NCBI RefSeq assembly: GCF_007556815.1
Contig: NZ_CP041745.1
Coordinates: 248,001 to 312,000, forward strand
Length of the DNA: 64,000 bases
Direction: 5' to 3'
Source: Paraburkholderia megapolitana
Lineage (GTDB): Bacteria > Pseudomonadota > Gammaproteobacteria > Burkholderiales > Burkholderiaceae
A program made the translations under genes and the position numbers. This document shows, piece after piece, positions 17,798-26,771 of the stretch. Each line of letters opens with the position of its first letter. Position 1 is the stretch's first letter. The notes under the pieces are model-generated. The model saw only the letters and a program-made list of their open reading frames with translations. It was not told where the DNA came from and searched no databases.

Positions 17798-18349
17798 GCC
17801 CGGCAAATCGGCGTGCTGTACGAACGTCTGATGCCGGTCGGCGCGCTCGTGATCGACAAGGGGCCGGCGGTCGGCAGTCTCGCGCCGATGTTCGAGCTGT
17901 TCGATCTGCTCGAGCGTCCGGTGAAGATCGGCGGTCTTGACGAAGCGGGGCGCGGCACGCTGCTGTTCTTCCTGTCGCCTACTTGCCCGATCTGCAAGAA
18001 GCTGCTGCCGCTCTTGCCGTCGATCATCGCGAATGAGCGCCAGCCGTACCGCATCGTGCTCGCGAGCGACGGCGAGCGCAACGAACACAGTGCCTTCTAT
18101 CGACGTGCCGGCCTTGAAGCGCCGGTGAATGCGGTGCCCTACGTGCTGTCCCAGGAACTCGGGCAGACGTATCAGATCGGCAAGCTGCCGTACGCGGTGC
18201 TGCTCGATGAATTCGGCACGGTGCGGGCGAAGGGGCTGGTCAATACGCGCGAACACCTCGAAAGCCTGTTCGAAGCAAGGGAGCAAGGTGTCGCATCGAT
18301 TCAGGAATATTCCGGCAAGCAGCGGCAATCCGCCGCGCAAGCCTTTTGA
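17720..18349 (+). CDS. mauD: MauD-like thiol-disulfide protein for amine dehydrogenase maturation
   Basis: This encodes 209 aa. An N-terminal membrane anchor (residues 5-28) is followed by a thioredoxin-like domain with the CxxC motif SPTCPICKK (Cys89, Cys92). It is thought to form or rearrange the six disulfides of the light chain. ATG 17720 is preferred over ATG 17714 because GAGG (17709-17712) then has a normal spacing and the equivalent start in the duplicated copy has no upstream ATG. The family length is normal. Confidence 0.9.
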   Translation: MLNALLISNLVLWVATAALVALCLALARQIGVLYERLMPVGALVIDKGPAVGSLAPMFELFDLLERPVKIGGLDEAGRGTLLFFLSPTCPICKKLLPLLPSIIANERQPYRIVLASDGERNEHSAFYRRAGLEAPVNAVPYVLSQELGQTYQIGKLPYAVLLDEFGTVRAKGLVNTREHLESLFEAREQGVASIQEYSGKQRQSAAQAF

Positions 18350-18369
18350 TCACGACGCGAGGAACCGCG

Positions 18370-18909
18370 ATGAAATGGTTTGATGCAATGTTCGTTCAAT
18401 CGGCGCGCAACGTCGCGCAACGCAGCTCGCGCCGCGGTGCACTGGCGCGTCTCGGGCGCGCGGTTGCGGGGGCCGCAGCGCTGCCGTTGTTGCCATACGA
18501 CCGCGTTGCCCATGCGCAGACACCGGCCGCGACATCCGGCGCTTCCGGTACGCTGGCCGCCGGCGTCAACGACCCGAAGAGCTGTGACTACTGGAAGTAC
18601 TGCGCCGTCGACGGCTGGCTGTGCAGTTGCTGCGGCGGCACGTCGACCAGTTGCCCGCCTGGCAGCACGCCATCGCCAATCACATGGATCGGCACCTGTC
18701 GCAATCCCAACGATGGTCGCGACTACATGGTCTCGTACAACGACTGCTGCGGCACGACCAGTTGTGGGCACTGCCTGTGCAGTCGCAATGAAGGCGAGAA
18801 GCCGCTCTACAAGCTGTCACTCGACAACGATATCAACTGGTGCATGGCGAACCCCGTGTCGACGTACGTGTGTTCCGTGTCCTACATCCTTGGGGTGGCG
18901 CAGAAATGA
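18370..18909 (+). CDS. aauA: TTQ amine dehydrogenase, small (light) subunit
   Basis: This encodes 179 aa. The leader is Tat-like (SSRRGALARLGRAVAGAAAL). The mature part is cysteine-rich with CDYWKYCAVDGWLCSCCGG, PSPITWIGTC, SYNDCC and DINWCMANP. By alignment to methylamine dehydrogenase light chain, the tryptophan tryptophylquinone cofactor would form from Trp106 and Trp157 (51 residues apart, as in the family) with Asp125 as catalytic base. The ribosome site is GAGGAA before ATG 18370. Its stop overlaps the next start (ATGA), so translation is coupled to the cytochrome gene. Confidence 0.92.
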   Translation: MKWFDAMFVQSARNVAQRSSRRGALARLGRAVAGAAALPLLPYDRVAHAQTPAATSGASGTLAAGVNDPKSCDYWKYCAVDGWLCSCCGGTSTSCPPGSTPSPITWIGTCRNPNDGRDYMVSYNDCCGTTSCGHCLCSRNEGEKPLYKLSLDNDINWCMANPVSTYVCSVSYILGVAQK

Positions 18910-19394
18910 AGCGGTGGAACACGATGTTGTTCGCGCTGGCCGTCGCGTGTGCGGCCAGCCCGATGCACGCGATTCACGCGCAACAGATGAACGATCTCGG
19001 CAAGACGATCTTCGCCGCGCGCTGCGCGGTCTGTCATCAAGCAGACGGCCGTGGCATGGATGGACTCGCGCCTCCGCTTACCGACTATCCGGCGCGCTAC
19101 GTCACGGTCGCACCGGGCCGCAAGCAACTGATTCAGACCGTGCTCAACGGCATGTACGGCGATGTCGCTGTCGGTGCGAAGCACTACAACTTTCGCATGC
19201 CGTCGTTTGCGAGCTTGAGCGATTCGGACATCGCCAACGTGCTCAACTACGTCGCGTTCGATCTCGCTGCGAAGAAGGGCAGCAAGGCATTGCCGCTGCG
19301 TCCTGAGGACGTGCATGCGCTGCGTGCCGAAGCGCTCGACGGCGAGCAGGTGCGGCAGCGGCGCAACGCATTCCTGCCTTCGCTGGGACTGTAG
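18906..19394 (+). CDS. Periplasmic monoheme cytochrome c
   Basis: This encodes 162 aa. A signal peptide ends near HAIHAQQ. The heme site is CAVCH (Cys40, Cys43, His44), and the likely axial Met is in FRMPSFASL. The class I cytochrome pattern continues with LSDSDIANVLNYVAFDL. Overlap with the light-chain gene suggests it accepts electrons from the dehydrogenase or acts in its maturation. It has one heme only, so it is not a MauG-type diheme enzyme. Confidence 0.88.
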   Translation: MKRWNTMLFALAVACAASPMHAIHAQQMNDLGKTIFAARCAVCHQADGRGMDGLAPPLTDYPARYVTVAPGRKQLIQTVLNGMYGDVAVGAKHYNFRMPSFASLSDSDIANVLNYVAFDLAAKKGSKALPLRPEDVHALRAEALDGEQVRQRRNAFLPSLGL

Positions 19395-19396
19395 CG

Positions 19397-19876
19397 GTGA
19401 ATGCGCTCAGCCGTCTGGTTCGCACATTGCGACAGCACGGTCTCCCGATCCTGCTGCTCGCGTGCGGTGCGGCGAGTGCGCGTGCACAAACGATCGACAA
19501 CGCCCGCGCGCTGCAGAACTACACGCTCAACTGCATGGGTTGCCATTCGCCGACCGGTGCCGGCGTCGCGGGAAAGATCCCGCCGCTGCGCCATGCGCTG
19601 GGCTACTTCATGCATTTGCCGCAGGGGCGCGAATTTGCCGTGCGCGTGCCGGGCGCATCGAACTCGGCGCTCGACGATAGCGAACTCGCCGAAGTCGTGA
19701 ACTGGCTGCTGATCAGTTACAACCGCGAAGAGTTGCCGGCGGACTTTCGCCCGTACACCGCGGAAGAAGTTGCTCGTCTGCGTCGTCCGGCGCTTGCTGA
19801 AGTCGCGCAGCGGCGCGCGCATCTGGTCGAGATGTTGCACCGGCAGGGCATTACCGATGTGAAGCCGTCTTACTGA
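19397..19876 (+). CDS. Second periplasmic monoheme cytochrome c
   Basis: This encodes 159 aa starting with GTG 2 bp after the previous stop. A signal peptide (LPILLLACGAASARAQ) precedes NCMGCH (Cys46, Cys49, His50). The axial Met may be in GYFMHLPQG. The C-terminal LDDSELAEVVNWLL block is the usual last helix of small cytochromes c. It is the last gene of the amine dehydrogenase operon, and its end overlaps the convergent AraC gene by 7 bp. Confidence 0.85.
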   Translation: MNALSRLVRTLRQHGLPILLLACGAASARAQTIDNARALQNYTLNCMGCHSPTGAGVAGKIPPLRHALGYFMHLPQGREFAVRVPGASNSALDDSELAEVVNWLLISYNREELPADFRPYTAEEVARLRRPALAEVAQRRAHLVEMLHRQGITDVKPSY

Positions 19877-20871
19877 AACGGCCCGGCATCGTGCGCGCAA
19901 CCCGAGTGAAGGCGTCGCCAGGTCTGCGACGGTTGCTCGCCGAACATCGCGCGATAGTCGTGTGCGAAGCGGCCGAAATGCAGGAACCCCCAACGCGCCG
20001 CGGCGTCGGTCACCGACTGCGCGCTCTGCAGTTCGTGGCGTACACGGTTCAGGCGGACTGCGCGCAGGTAGTCGACGGGTTTGACGTCGAGTGCATTCTG
20101 GAACGCGTGGTAGATCGTGCGCGTCGCGACGCCGAGCTGCGCGCCGAGTTCCGCAACCGACAGCGGGCACGTATCGCTAGACTCGATCAAGTCGCGCGCG
20201 GCGGTAACCAGCGACCAGTCACGTGTGGCATTGCTCTGCGGCGGTCTGCATTCGCTGATCTCGTCTTCGAGCAGCGCCGCGAGATCCAGCACAACCGATT
20301 GCTCGTGCTGCGCGCACAACGCGCTATCCAGCAGCAGATGCGGTGCCGACGAAGCGATCTCGAACAGCGCCATGAGCCGTGCGCGGAACCTGTGCAGCAG
20401 ACTGTGATCGACGGTCAAGATGCCCGGCGATGCAGGGAGCAACGCGGCGATACGTTGCAACCCCGCGCGCGCGAGCGGGGACCCCAGCGATTCGATACGT
20501 CGCGCGTCCAGTTCGATATTGCAATCGAGGTAGCAGTCCGGCGACACCAGTTCGAATTCGCGGTCGCCGGAAAAGACATGCAGGCCGTCGGTATGACTGG
20601 TCTGTCCGCACATGCGCGCGTGGCCGCCTAGCTGAAACGGCACGCCGACAGCGATCGTGTCCGCGACGTAGCCGCGCTGGAACACGACGCGGTTCATCTT
20701 CTCGACGAGAATGCACACGCCACCGATCTCGATGACGGTCACGGAGCCGTCAAAGGTGCCGCGGGAGATCTGGCAGTACGACTGATGCCAGTTGCTGAAC
20801 AGTCCCGCCTGCTCTTCGATGTCGCGGCTGCGGCGCAATTCGATGGTGGATGGGGCAGCGATTGACATCAA
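19870..20871 (-). CDS. AraC-family transcriptional regulator
   Basis: This encodes 333 aa. The C-terminal AraC domain spans about residues 225-325, with LSVAELGAQLGVATRTIYHAFQ as the first helix-turn-helix and VTDAAARWGFLHFGRFAHDY as the second. The N-terminal 200 residues form the sensor part, resembling the EutR/AdpA-type group. It overlaps the upstream LuxR gene by 4 bp, so the two are co-translated. It converges on the amine dehydrogenase operon, which it probably controls together with the neighbouring permease and SDR (inference). Confidence 0.88.
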   Translation of the reverse strand: MMSIAAPSTIELRRSRDIEEQAGLFSNWHQSYCQISRGTFDGSVTVIEIGGVCILVEKMNRVVFQRGYVADTIAVGVPFQLGGHARMCGQTSHTDGLHVFSGDREFELVSPDCYLDCNIELDARRIESLGSPLARAGLQRIAALLPASPGILTVDHSLLHRFRARLMALFEIASSAPHLLLDSALCAQHEQSVVLDLAALLEDEISECRPPQSNATRDWSLVTAARDLIESSDTCPLSVAELGAQLGVATRTIYHAFQNALDVKPVDYLRAVRLNRVRHELQSAQSVTDAAARWGFLHFGRFAHDYRAMFGEQPSQTWRRLHSGCAHDAGPFQ

Positions 20872-21758
20872 TGCGGTACCTGGGGAAGCGCAGCGGAACG
20901 CGTCAACAGATGCTTGACGAAGCGATGAAACAGCTCCGACTGGCTGGAGATGCCGAGCTTGAAATGAATGTGCTTGCGATGATTCTTCACCGTCCCTTCG
21001 GCGATCTGCAGCGTGCGCGCAATCGACAGGCTTGAATGACCGCGCAGGATCAGACTGACGATTTCCTGTTCACGTAGCGTGAGGATATCGGTGGCGAAAT
21101 CGGCGAAGGCGGCGTGCAGGTAACCTGCCACATCGCCTTGTTGCGGCGCGCTCGATGTGCTCGCAGCGGGCGGCGCAGTCATCAGCAAGTGACGACACAG
21201 CAACGCATTCAGCAGCGGCTGGACCGCGTCAAGACAATGAATGTCTTCATCGGTAAAGCGCGTGCGACCGTTGCTGCGCATCAACGAGTAAGCCACGTAG
21301 GTATCGGGCGCAGGACTACCGATAAAAACGATTTCTTCGGCGAGCGAACCCGAGGTCATCGAAATACACGGATGCACATACGGCGAGTGGTAGTAGTCGC
21401 TGTCGAAGAATTCGTCCGGCGCCAGTTCCGCCATGCGATACAGGCCGGCCGCCACGCGCTCCATGCAAGCCGAGTAAACCGGATCGAGCAGATAGGTACC
21501 GTTCAGATAGTTGCGCATCGCATCGAGTTCGGACACGCCGTTCAGATTGTCGTGCAGCAAGGCCGGCGAATGCGAACGCACGTAGAGCAGCACGCAACTC
21601 AGATCGAACTCGACCAGCAACTGCAGCGTGTCGTCGAGCTGGCGCATGAACGTATCCTGTCCGATCAGCTCGACGAGCGTCGGCGCGGCGTTCTGCCAGG
21701 CGGCAATGTCGCTACCATCGCCAGCACGGCGCGGCCGCGATGCGGGGGAAACGCTCAT
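20868..21758 (-). CDS. LuxR-family transcriptional regulator
   Basis: This encodes 296 aa from ATG 21758, which has GAGG 8 bp upstream; an ATG at 21833 is too far upstream and unsupported. The C-terminal LuxR helix-turn-helix is at about 230-290 (LTLREQEIVSLILRGHSSLS, then IAEGTVKNHRKHIHFKLG). The N-terminal about 200 residues are a sensor-like region with no clear autoinducer signature. Stop and start overlap the AraC gene by 4 bp. It is likely a co-regulator of amine catabolism. Confidence 0.88.
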   Translation of the reverse strand: MSVSPASRPRRAGDGSDIAAWQNAAPTLVELIGQDTFMRQLDDTLQLLVEFDLSCVLLYVRSHSPALLHDNLNGVSELDAMRNYLNGTYLLDPVYSACMERVAAGLYRMAELAPDEFFDSDYYHSPYVHPCISMTSGSLAEEIVFIGSPAPDTYVAYSLMRSNGRTRFTDEDIHCLDAVQPLLNALLCRHLLMTAPPAASTSSAPQQGDVAGYLHAAFADFATDILTLREQEIVSLILRGHSSLSIARTLQIAEGTVKNHRKHIHFKLGISSQSELFHRFVKHLLTRSAALPQVPH

Positions 21759-21836
21759 GAAAATGGCCTCGGAACGATACGACGGGCGCGACTGCGCACC
21801 GAATCCAGCCATCGTATGTTGTGCCGGGGCCATGCG

Positions 21837-22616
21837 TCAAACCGCCGAAAAGCAGTTATCGACGAACAGATGCGTGCCGTTGACGAAGCTCGCATCGTCG
21901 GAGGCGAGGAACAGCGCGGCGCGCGCGACTTCCTCGGGTTCGCATAGTCTGCCCTGCTGTTCGGCAATCGCCGCTTCCGATGCCGCCACGCCCATCGCCT
22001 GCAGGTCGCGCAGTTCGCGAATGCCGTGCGGCGTGCGGATAAAACCAGGCGCTACCGCATTGCAGCGAATGCCGCGATCGCGATACTCGACTGCGATTGC
22101 GCGAGCGAACATATGACATGCACCCTTGGTCGTGTCGTACAGCACTTCGCCCGGTGTGCCGTACAGCGCGGAAATCGACGACGTGCAAACGATGCTGCCC
22201 TTGCCTTTACGCAGCATCTGCGGCAACACCGCGCGTGTCATCAGGTACATGCTCTTTACATTGACCGCCATCAACCAGTCCCACTCGGTTTCTTCGACAT
22301 CGAGAAACGGTTTGACGATCAGCGTGCCCGCGTGATTGAAGAGGATGTCCGCATCGCCGAGCAGGCGGTTGGCCGCGGCGACCGCTTCTTCAACGTCTTT
22401 GGCGCGCGACACATCCGCGGCCAGCGAGATGGCGCTGCCGCCTCCGGTGTTGATGCGCGCAGCCAGCACCTGGCCCGCGGCCGGATCGCGATCGATGATG
22501 GCGACCTGCGCGCCTTCGGCGGCGAACAGCGTTGCTGCGGCGGCACCGCAGCCACCCGCCCCGCCGCTGATGATGGCGACCTTGCCGGCGAGCCGGCCTG
22601 TCGACTGTGCATTCAT
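21837..22616 (-). CDS. Short-chain dehydrogenase/reductase (SDR)
   Basis: This encodes 259 aa from ATG 22616, with AGGG upstream. A long in-frame extension to 23504 runs antisense to the permease and is rejected. The cofactor motif is ISGGAGGCGAA, the NAG-type motif is NHAGT (Asn-His replacing Asn-Asn), and the catalytic set is Ser in TSSISALYG and YDTTK (Tyr and Lys). It probably uses NAD(P)H on an alcohol or carbonyl, perhaps the aldehyde or alcohol arising from amine oxidation (inference). Confidence 0.87.
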   Translation of the reverse strand: MNAQSTGRLAGKVAIISGGAGGCGAAAATLFAAEGAQVAIIDRDPAAGQVLAARINTGGGSAISLAADVSRAKDVEEAVAAANRLLGDADILFNHAGTLIVKPFLDVEETEWDWLMAVNVKSMYLMTRAVLPQMLRKGKGSIVCTSSISALYGTPGEVLYDTTKGACHMFARAIAVEYRDRGIRCNAVAPGFIRTPHGIRELRDLQAMGVAASEAAIAEQQGRLCEPEEVARAALFLASDDASFVNGTHLFVDNCFSAV

Positions 22617-22654
22617 GAAATTACCCTTTTCCAGTTGAGAGTCATACGGTGCGA

Positions 22655-24178
22655 TCAATCGGGCATGCCGCGCCGGCCGCCGCTTACAGCGAATGCTTCT
22701 TCGGGCGACAGCACGAGGTGATGGCGGCGATACAGTCCGAAGTAGCTCAGGCCGAGCAGATACCAGACGGCGGCGCCGAGCGCGGCCCACTTGTAGACCG
22801 GGTCGACGAACTGAAACAGCAGCGTCGCACCGGCAATCAGGATCGTCACGACCGCGCCGAAGATGCCGAACGGGCTCTTGAACGGACGCTTCAAACCCGC
22901 ATGAAGGCTCCTGAGCCGGATGTAAGAGAGGCTCTGGAAGATGTACGAGATCATCCCGGCGAACACGATCATGCTGACGAGGACACCGCCCATCAGCGCG
23001 TTGTCGCGTCGTCCGAAGGTGAACCAGAAAGCCATCAGTACGCCGAGCGCCAGTAGCGAGCCCGCGCATAGCGCGCGATTCGGCGTTTTCTTGACTGGGT
23101 GCGTGACGGAGAGTGCAGTTGGCAGATAACCCGCACGCGACAGCGAGTAGATGTTGCGACCCGCGGCGAAGCTGCCCGCGAGGAACGACGCGGCGAGACC
23201 GAGCACCGCGACACCCGCGAGTATCTTGCTGGCGGTATGGCCGAACAGCGAACGGAAACCATCGAGCAGCGGCTCGCCCGACGTGCTCAGCGCGAACGCA
23301 CCATTCGGAATGGCTGCACTGAAGAAGACGATCGACAGCGCGAGCACCGCGAGGATCAGGATGCCGAACATCAGTGCCATGGGCATGTGCTTCGTGGGGT
23401 TGTGCGCTTCCTCGGCGGTGAGCGGCAGTTGCTCGATGGCGAGAAACATGTAGACCGCGAACGGCAGCGCCAGCATGATGCCGGTCGCGCCGAACGGTAA
23501 CCACGGGCCGTGACCGGCCGGCAGTTCGACCGGTTTTCCCGCACTATCCGCGCCGAGGTTCAGCGCGAGATGCGCGAAGTCGACGTGCGGGATCGCGGCA
23601 AGACAGAAGAAGGCCAGCACCGCGACCGCTGCGATCGTCACGATCACGACGACCCGCATCGACATGCCGAGGCCGCGCATCGACAGCAGCATCATCAGCG
23701 CGTAACCGGCGATCCACCAGAGCGGCTGGGCATCGGCGGGCGTGCCGAAGATAGCGCCGAGATACGCGCCCATGAAAAACATGTTGCCGGCCGGTGCGAG
23801 CACGAACTCGATGTTTTCCGCGAGACCGGTGGTGAAGCCGCCCCACGGACCCATCGTGGTCCGCGCGAACGAATAGGCGCCGCCGGTATGCGGCAGCGCT
23901 GCGGCCATTTCACCGATCGACGAACAGAGAAAGACGTACATCACGGCGATGATCAGCGTCGCCGCGAGCATGCCACCGAAGCCCTGCGACAGACCGAGAT
24001 TCCAGCCCGAGTATTGCCCGGCGATAACCGCTCCAACGCCGAGCACCAGCAGCGTAAAGAAGCCCGCGTGGCGCTGCAGTTGGCGTTGTTCGAAATATTT
24101 GTCGCTAACGTCCTGGTAGCTGACACCGGTTGCGCTGCCTGGTGGCAGATCGGTGCTTAAAGCGCTTCTTTCCATCAC
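22655..24178 (-). CDS. APC-superfamily permease, ethanolamine/amino acid type
   Basis: This encodes 507 aa with about 12 membrane segments. The first one contains GVGAVIAGQYSGWNLGLSQG, like ethanolamine permeases, followed by GEMAAALPHTGGAYSFAR and LAENIEFVLAP. It imports an amine or amino acid by proton symport. It lies 38 bp upstream of the SDR gene on the same strand, so the two are likely co-transcribed and supply the amine locus. The substrate cannot be fixed from sequence. Confidence 0.85.
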   Translation of the reverse strand: MMERSALSTDLPPGSATGVSYQDVSDKYFEQRQLQRHAGFFTLLVLGVGAVIAGQYSGWNLGLSQGFGGMLAATLIIAVMYVFLCSSIGEMAAALPHTGGAYSFARTTMGPWGGFTTGLAENIEFVLAPAGNMFFMGAYLGAIFGTPADAQPLWWIAGYALMMLLSMRGLGMSMRVVVIVTIAAVAVLAFFCLAAIPHVDFAHLALNLGADSAGKPVELPAGHGPWLPFGATGIMLALPFAVYMFLAIEQLPLTAEEAHNPTKHMPMALMFGILILAVLALSIVFFSAAIPNGAFALSTSGEPLLDGFRSLFGHTASKILAGVAVLGLAASFLAGSFAAGRNIYSLSRAGYLPTALSVTHPVKKTPNRALCAGSLLALGVLMAFWFTFGRRDNALMGGVLVSMIVFAGMISYIFQSLSYIRLRSLHAGLKRPFKSPFGIFGAVVTILIAGATLLFQFVDPVYKWAALGAAVWYLLGLSYFGLYRRHHLVLSPEEAFAVSGGRRGMPD

Positions 24179-24324
24179 GATTTGTCTCCGTTGTATGAGG
24201 CCGTCGGTCGCCAGGGGCGCACGAAGCCGGACTCATCATGAGACGGTGGCGGAAGATTTTGAATGTCCCGAAGGGGATATGCGGAGTTGGGCCGACGGGG
24301 GCGGTTGGGCTGTTGCTTTCGTGT

Positions 24325-25641
24325 TTATGTTTCGATGGTCTCCGGCGCCGATCGGGAGGGCGTCGTTTCGCGATGTTCGGCGGCTCGCTCGCGGGCGGGT
24401 GCAGGCGCTAACGCTTCGGGTTTGAGTAGCCGGCTGATCCCCTCGCGCCGGCTCGCAAGGACCACGACCGGAACCATGATCAACATGATCGCGGCCTGCC
24501 AGAGATAAAGCTGGCGATAGAGATGATGTCCGGCACTCATCGCGACGATGCCGTAGATGGCGAGACCCGCGAGGCCATTGAGCACGTTGAAACTCGCACT
24601 CACGCGGCCTTGATAGAGCGGGTCGGCGGCGCGCTGTGCCGCGCTCAACGCAATCACACTGCTCTGAAAACTGGCGCCGAGGCCGACGTAGGTCACGAAC
24701 GCAACAACGAGGCCGCTGCATTGCGCGAACACAAGCAGACTGAGTGCCGCGACGAGGAACGCCAGCGTCAGGATGGTGCGTCTCCCGAAGCGATTCGCGA
24801 GCCGCACCACGAAGAACCCACTGACGATCGCACCGAGCGCGTACCCCGCATCGATCTTGCCAAACGCTGCGGCGCCAAGATGCAGTTCCTCGCGCACGAA
24901 CGGCGCGAGCATCGCATTGATGCCGAAGATGACGGTCAGGTTGGCGAGGATCAGCCCATAGAAGAACGCGATAGCGGGGCGTTGCGCAATGTGGCGCAGA
25001 CCGTCGCGCAGGTCGTTCAAATGCCGGCGTACGCCGCGCTCGGGCGCGTTGGGGCTCGGTTCCGTGGTGCTGGTGCCATGCATGCGGCGCGCGACGACGA
25101 AACCCGCGAGCGCCGACAGCAGATAGGTTGTACTAGCCACACCGACTGTAGCGGCCGCGCCGATGGCCGCGAGCACCACACCGGATGCGGCCGCACCGAG
25201 TATCTGTCCGGTCTGCCCGGTGACGACGGTTAGCGCATTGAGACGAAACATCTGCTCGGACGAAGCGTGGCGTGCGAGCGCGGCCCGCCACGCCAGCACC
25301 TGGATTTCATTGCCGAGTGCGATCAGAAAACTGACGAGGTACGCGATGGGCGCTGTCGCGTAGCCCGCGGCATAGAGCAGGCCGTAGCTCATCAACACGA
25401 GCCAGCGGAAGACCTCGGCCCGCCACGCGAGCTGCGCGGGCTCGCTGCGATCGACGGCGAGACCGATGAGCGGCGACAACAGCAGGCTCGGGAGAATCGT
25501 CATGACGAGCGTGATCGCCGCGCTCGACGGATGCCCGGTGATCTCGATGATCAGCCACGTGTTGATGAGGAAGAAAAAGCCTGTGCCGATTTTGGCGCTG
25601 GCGATTGCCGCTCCATAGAGGCGTACGGTCTGGGGTGTCAC
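24325..25641 (-). CDS. MFS transporter (EntS-like MFS_3 group)
   Basis: This encodes 438 aa with about 12 membrane segments and a central loop at residues 190-215 (THGTSTTEPSPNAP-type hydrophilic linker). The LSPLIGLAVDRSEP segment corresponds to the motif-A loop. The group includes exporters of siderophores, macrolides and other small molecules. The divergent Xre regulator suggests inducible expression. The substrate is unknown. The C-terminal 40 residues are hydrophilic. Confidence 0.85.
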   Translation of the reverse strand: MTPQTVRLYGAAIASAKIGTGFFFLINTWLIIEITGHPSSAAITLVMTILPSLLLSPLIGLAVDRSEPAQLAWRAEVFRWLVLMSYGLLYAAGYATAPIAYLVSFLIALGNEIQVLAWRAALARHASSEQMFRLNALTVVTGQTGQILGAAASGVVLAAIGAAATVGVASTTYLLSALAGFVVARRMHGTSTTEPSPNAPERGVRRHLNDLRDGLRHIAQRPAIAFFYGLILANLTVIFGINAMLAPFVREELHLGAAAFGKIDAGYALGAIVSGFFVVRLANRFGRRTILTLAFLVAALSLLVFAQCSGLVVAFVTYVGLGASFQSSVIALSAAQRAADPLYQGRVSASFNVLNGLAGLAIYGIVAMSAGHHLYRQLYLWQAAIMLIMVPVVVLASRREGISRLLKPEALAPAPARERAAEHRETTPSRSAPETIET

Positions 25642-25692
25642 GCGGGCCGTCCTGGGGAAACTGGATTCGGCGACGTTAAGCGCTCTGGAACA

Positions 25693-25716
25693 ATAAGAAA
25701 ATTGGATAATTCTTAT
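25693..25716. promoter_or_regulatory. AT-rich inverted repeat between MFS and Xre genes
   Basis: ATAAGAA (25693-25699) and TTCTTAT (25710-25716) are a perfect 7-bp inverted repeat in an AT-rich patch that contrasts with the GC-rich surroundings. It lies 52 bp upstream of the MFS start. It may be an operator for the divergent Xre-type regulator (inference). Confidence 0.4.
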
Positions 25717-25858
25717 CTAATGAATCTGAAAATCTGAACTATTGGGCGAGTTGGTCTCAAGTCGCTCTCGGGTTGCTCATTACCTGAGAGGTAGTTGTGT
25801 GGATTCACGCGATCGCTATGATCGAGTCATTCCCCGAACGCATAGTGAACGCCGCCCA

Positions 25859-26710
25859 ATGAATCCCACCACTACCGATACCCGCTCGCCTGCCAGCGAT
25901 CTGGGTGCGTTGATGCGCCACTGGCGGGACGTGCGCGGCACGAGCCAGCTCGATCTATCGCTCGACGCGGGTGTGTCGCAGCGACATATCAGCTTTATCG
26001 AAGGCGGGCGCAGTGTGCCGAGCCGTCAGACCTTGATGGATCTCGCCCAGGCACTCGACATTCCACTGCGCGAACGCAATACGCTGCTGCTGGCGGCCGG
26101 TTACGCCCCGATCTATCCGGAAGGCGCGTGGAATGCGCAGGAAATGCAGGGCGTAACGAGCGCGCTCGCGCGAATGCTGCGCCAGCACGAGCCGTTTCCC
26201 GCTGTGGTGATGGACCGCTACTGGAATGTGCTGATGACCAATGAATCGGCGCCGCGTTTCTTCAACTGCTTCATCGACATGTCGGCGCGCAGTAGCCCGC
26301 GCAACCTGCTGCATCTGATGTTCGATCCGCAAGGCATGCGTCCGTTTATCGCCGATTGGGAAGCGGTGGCGACGAGTTTGATCCAGCGGGTTTATCGTGA
26401 ATCGGTTGGGCGAGTGATCGATGAGAAAACGCGCGAGCTGCTCGATGCGTTGCTCGACTATCCCGATGTGCAGGCCGAGTGGAAATCGCCTAAGGCGTTG
26501 AGTGCGCTGCCGGTGTCGCCGACGATGCCGGTTATTCCGCTTGGCTTCGTCAAGGATGGGCGGGTGCTGAATTACTTCTCGATGGTGGCGACGGTGGGCA
26601 CGCCGCAAACGGTGGCTGCGCAGGAGCTGCGCATTGAATGCATGTTTCCTGCGGATGAGGCGAGTGAGGTGCGGCATGTTGCGCTGATGCGCGAAGCCGC
26701 GGCGACGTGA
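25859..26710 (+). CDS. Xre-family regulator with MmyB-like ligand-binding domain
   Basis: This encodes 283 aa. The helix-turn-helix lies at about residues 15-70 (SQLDLSLDAGVSQRHISFIE and RSVPSRQTLMDLAQALDIPL). The C-terminal MmyB-like domain contains VVMDRYWNVLMTN, typical of this group, which resembles PAS/fatty-acid sensing modules. ATG 25859 is the family start; an in-frame start at 25742 adds an unlikely leader. It is divergent from the MFS exporter and probably represses it. Confidence 0.88.
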   Translation: MNPTTTDTRSPASDLGALMRHWRDVRGTSQLDLSLDAGVSQRHISFIEGGRSVPSRQTLMDLAQALDIPLRERNTLLLAAGYAPIYPEGAWNAQEMQGVTSALARMLRQHEPFPAVVMDRYWNVLMTNESAPRFFNCFIDMSARSSPRNLLHLMFDPQGMRPFIADWEAVATSLIQRVYRESVGRVIDEKTRELLDALLDYPDVQAEWKSPKALSALPVSPTMPVIPLGFVKDGRVLNYFSMVATVGTPQTVAAQELRIECMFPADEASEVRHVALMREAAAT

Positions 26711-26771
26711 GTTAGTTCGCGTTTTTTACCCGGTGACGATTGTCAGTCGCTCTGCCGGAGACTTCCGTGGA

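Noticed and set aside
22617..23504. N-terminal extension of the SDR frame
   Set aside because: It runs antisense through the permease gene; the ATG at 22616 has a ribosome site and gives a normal SDR length.
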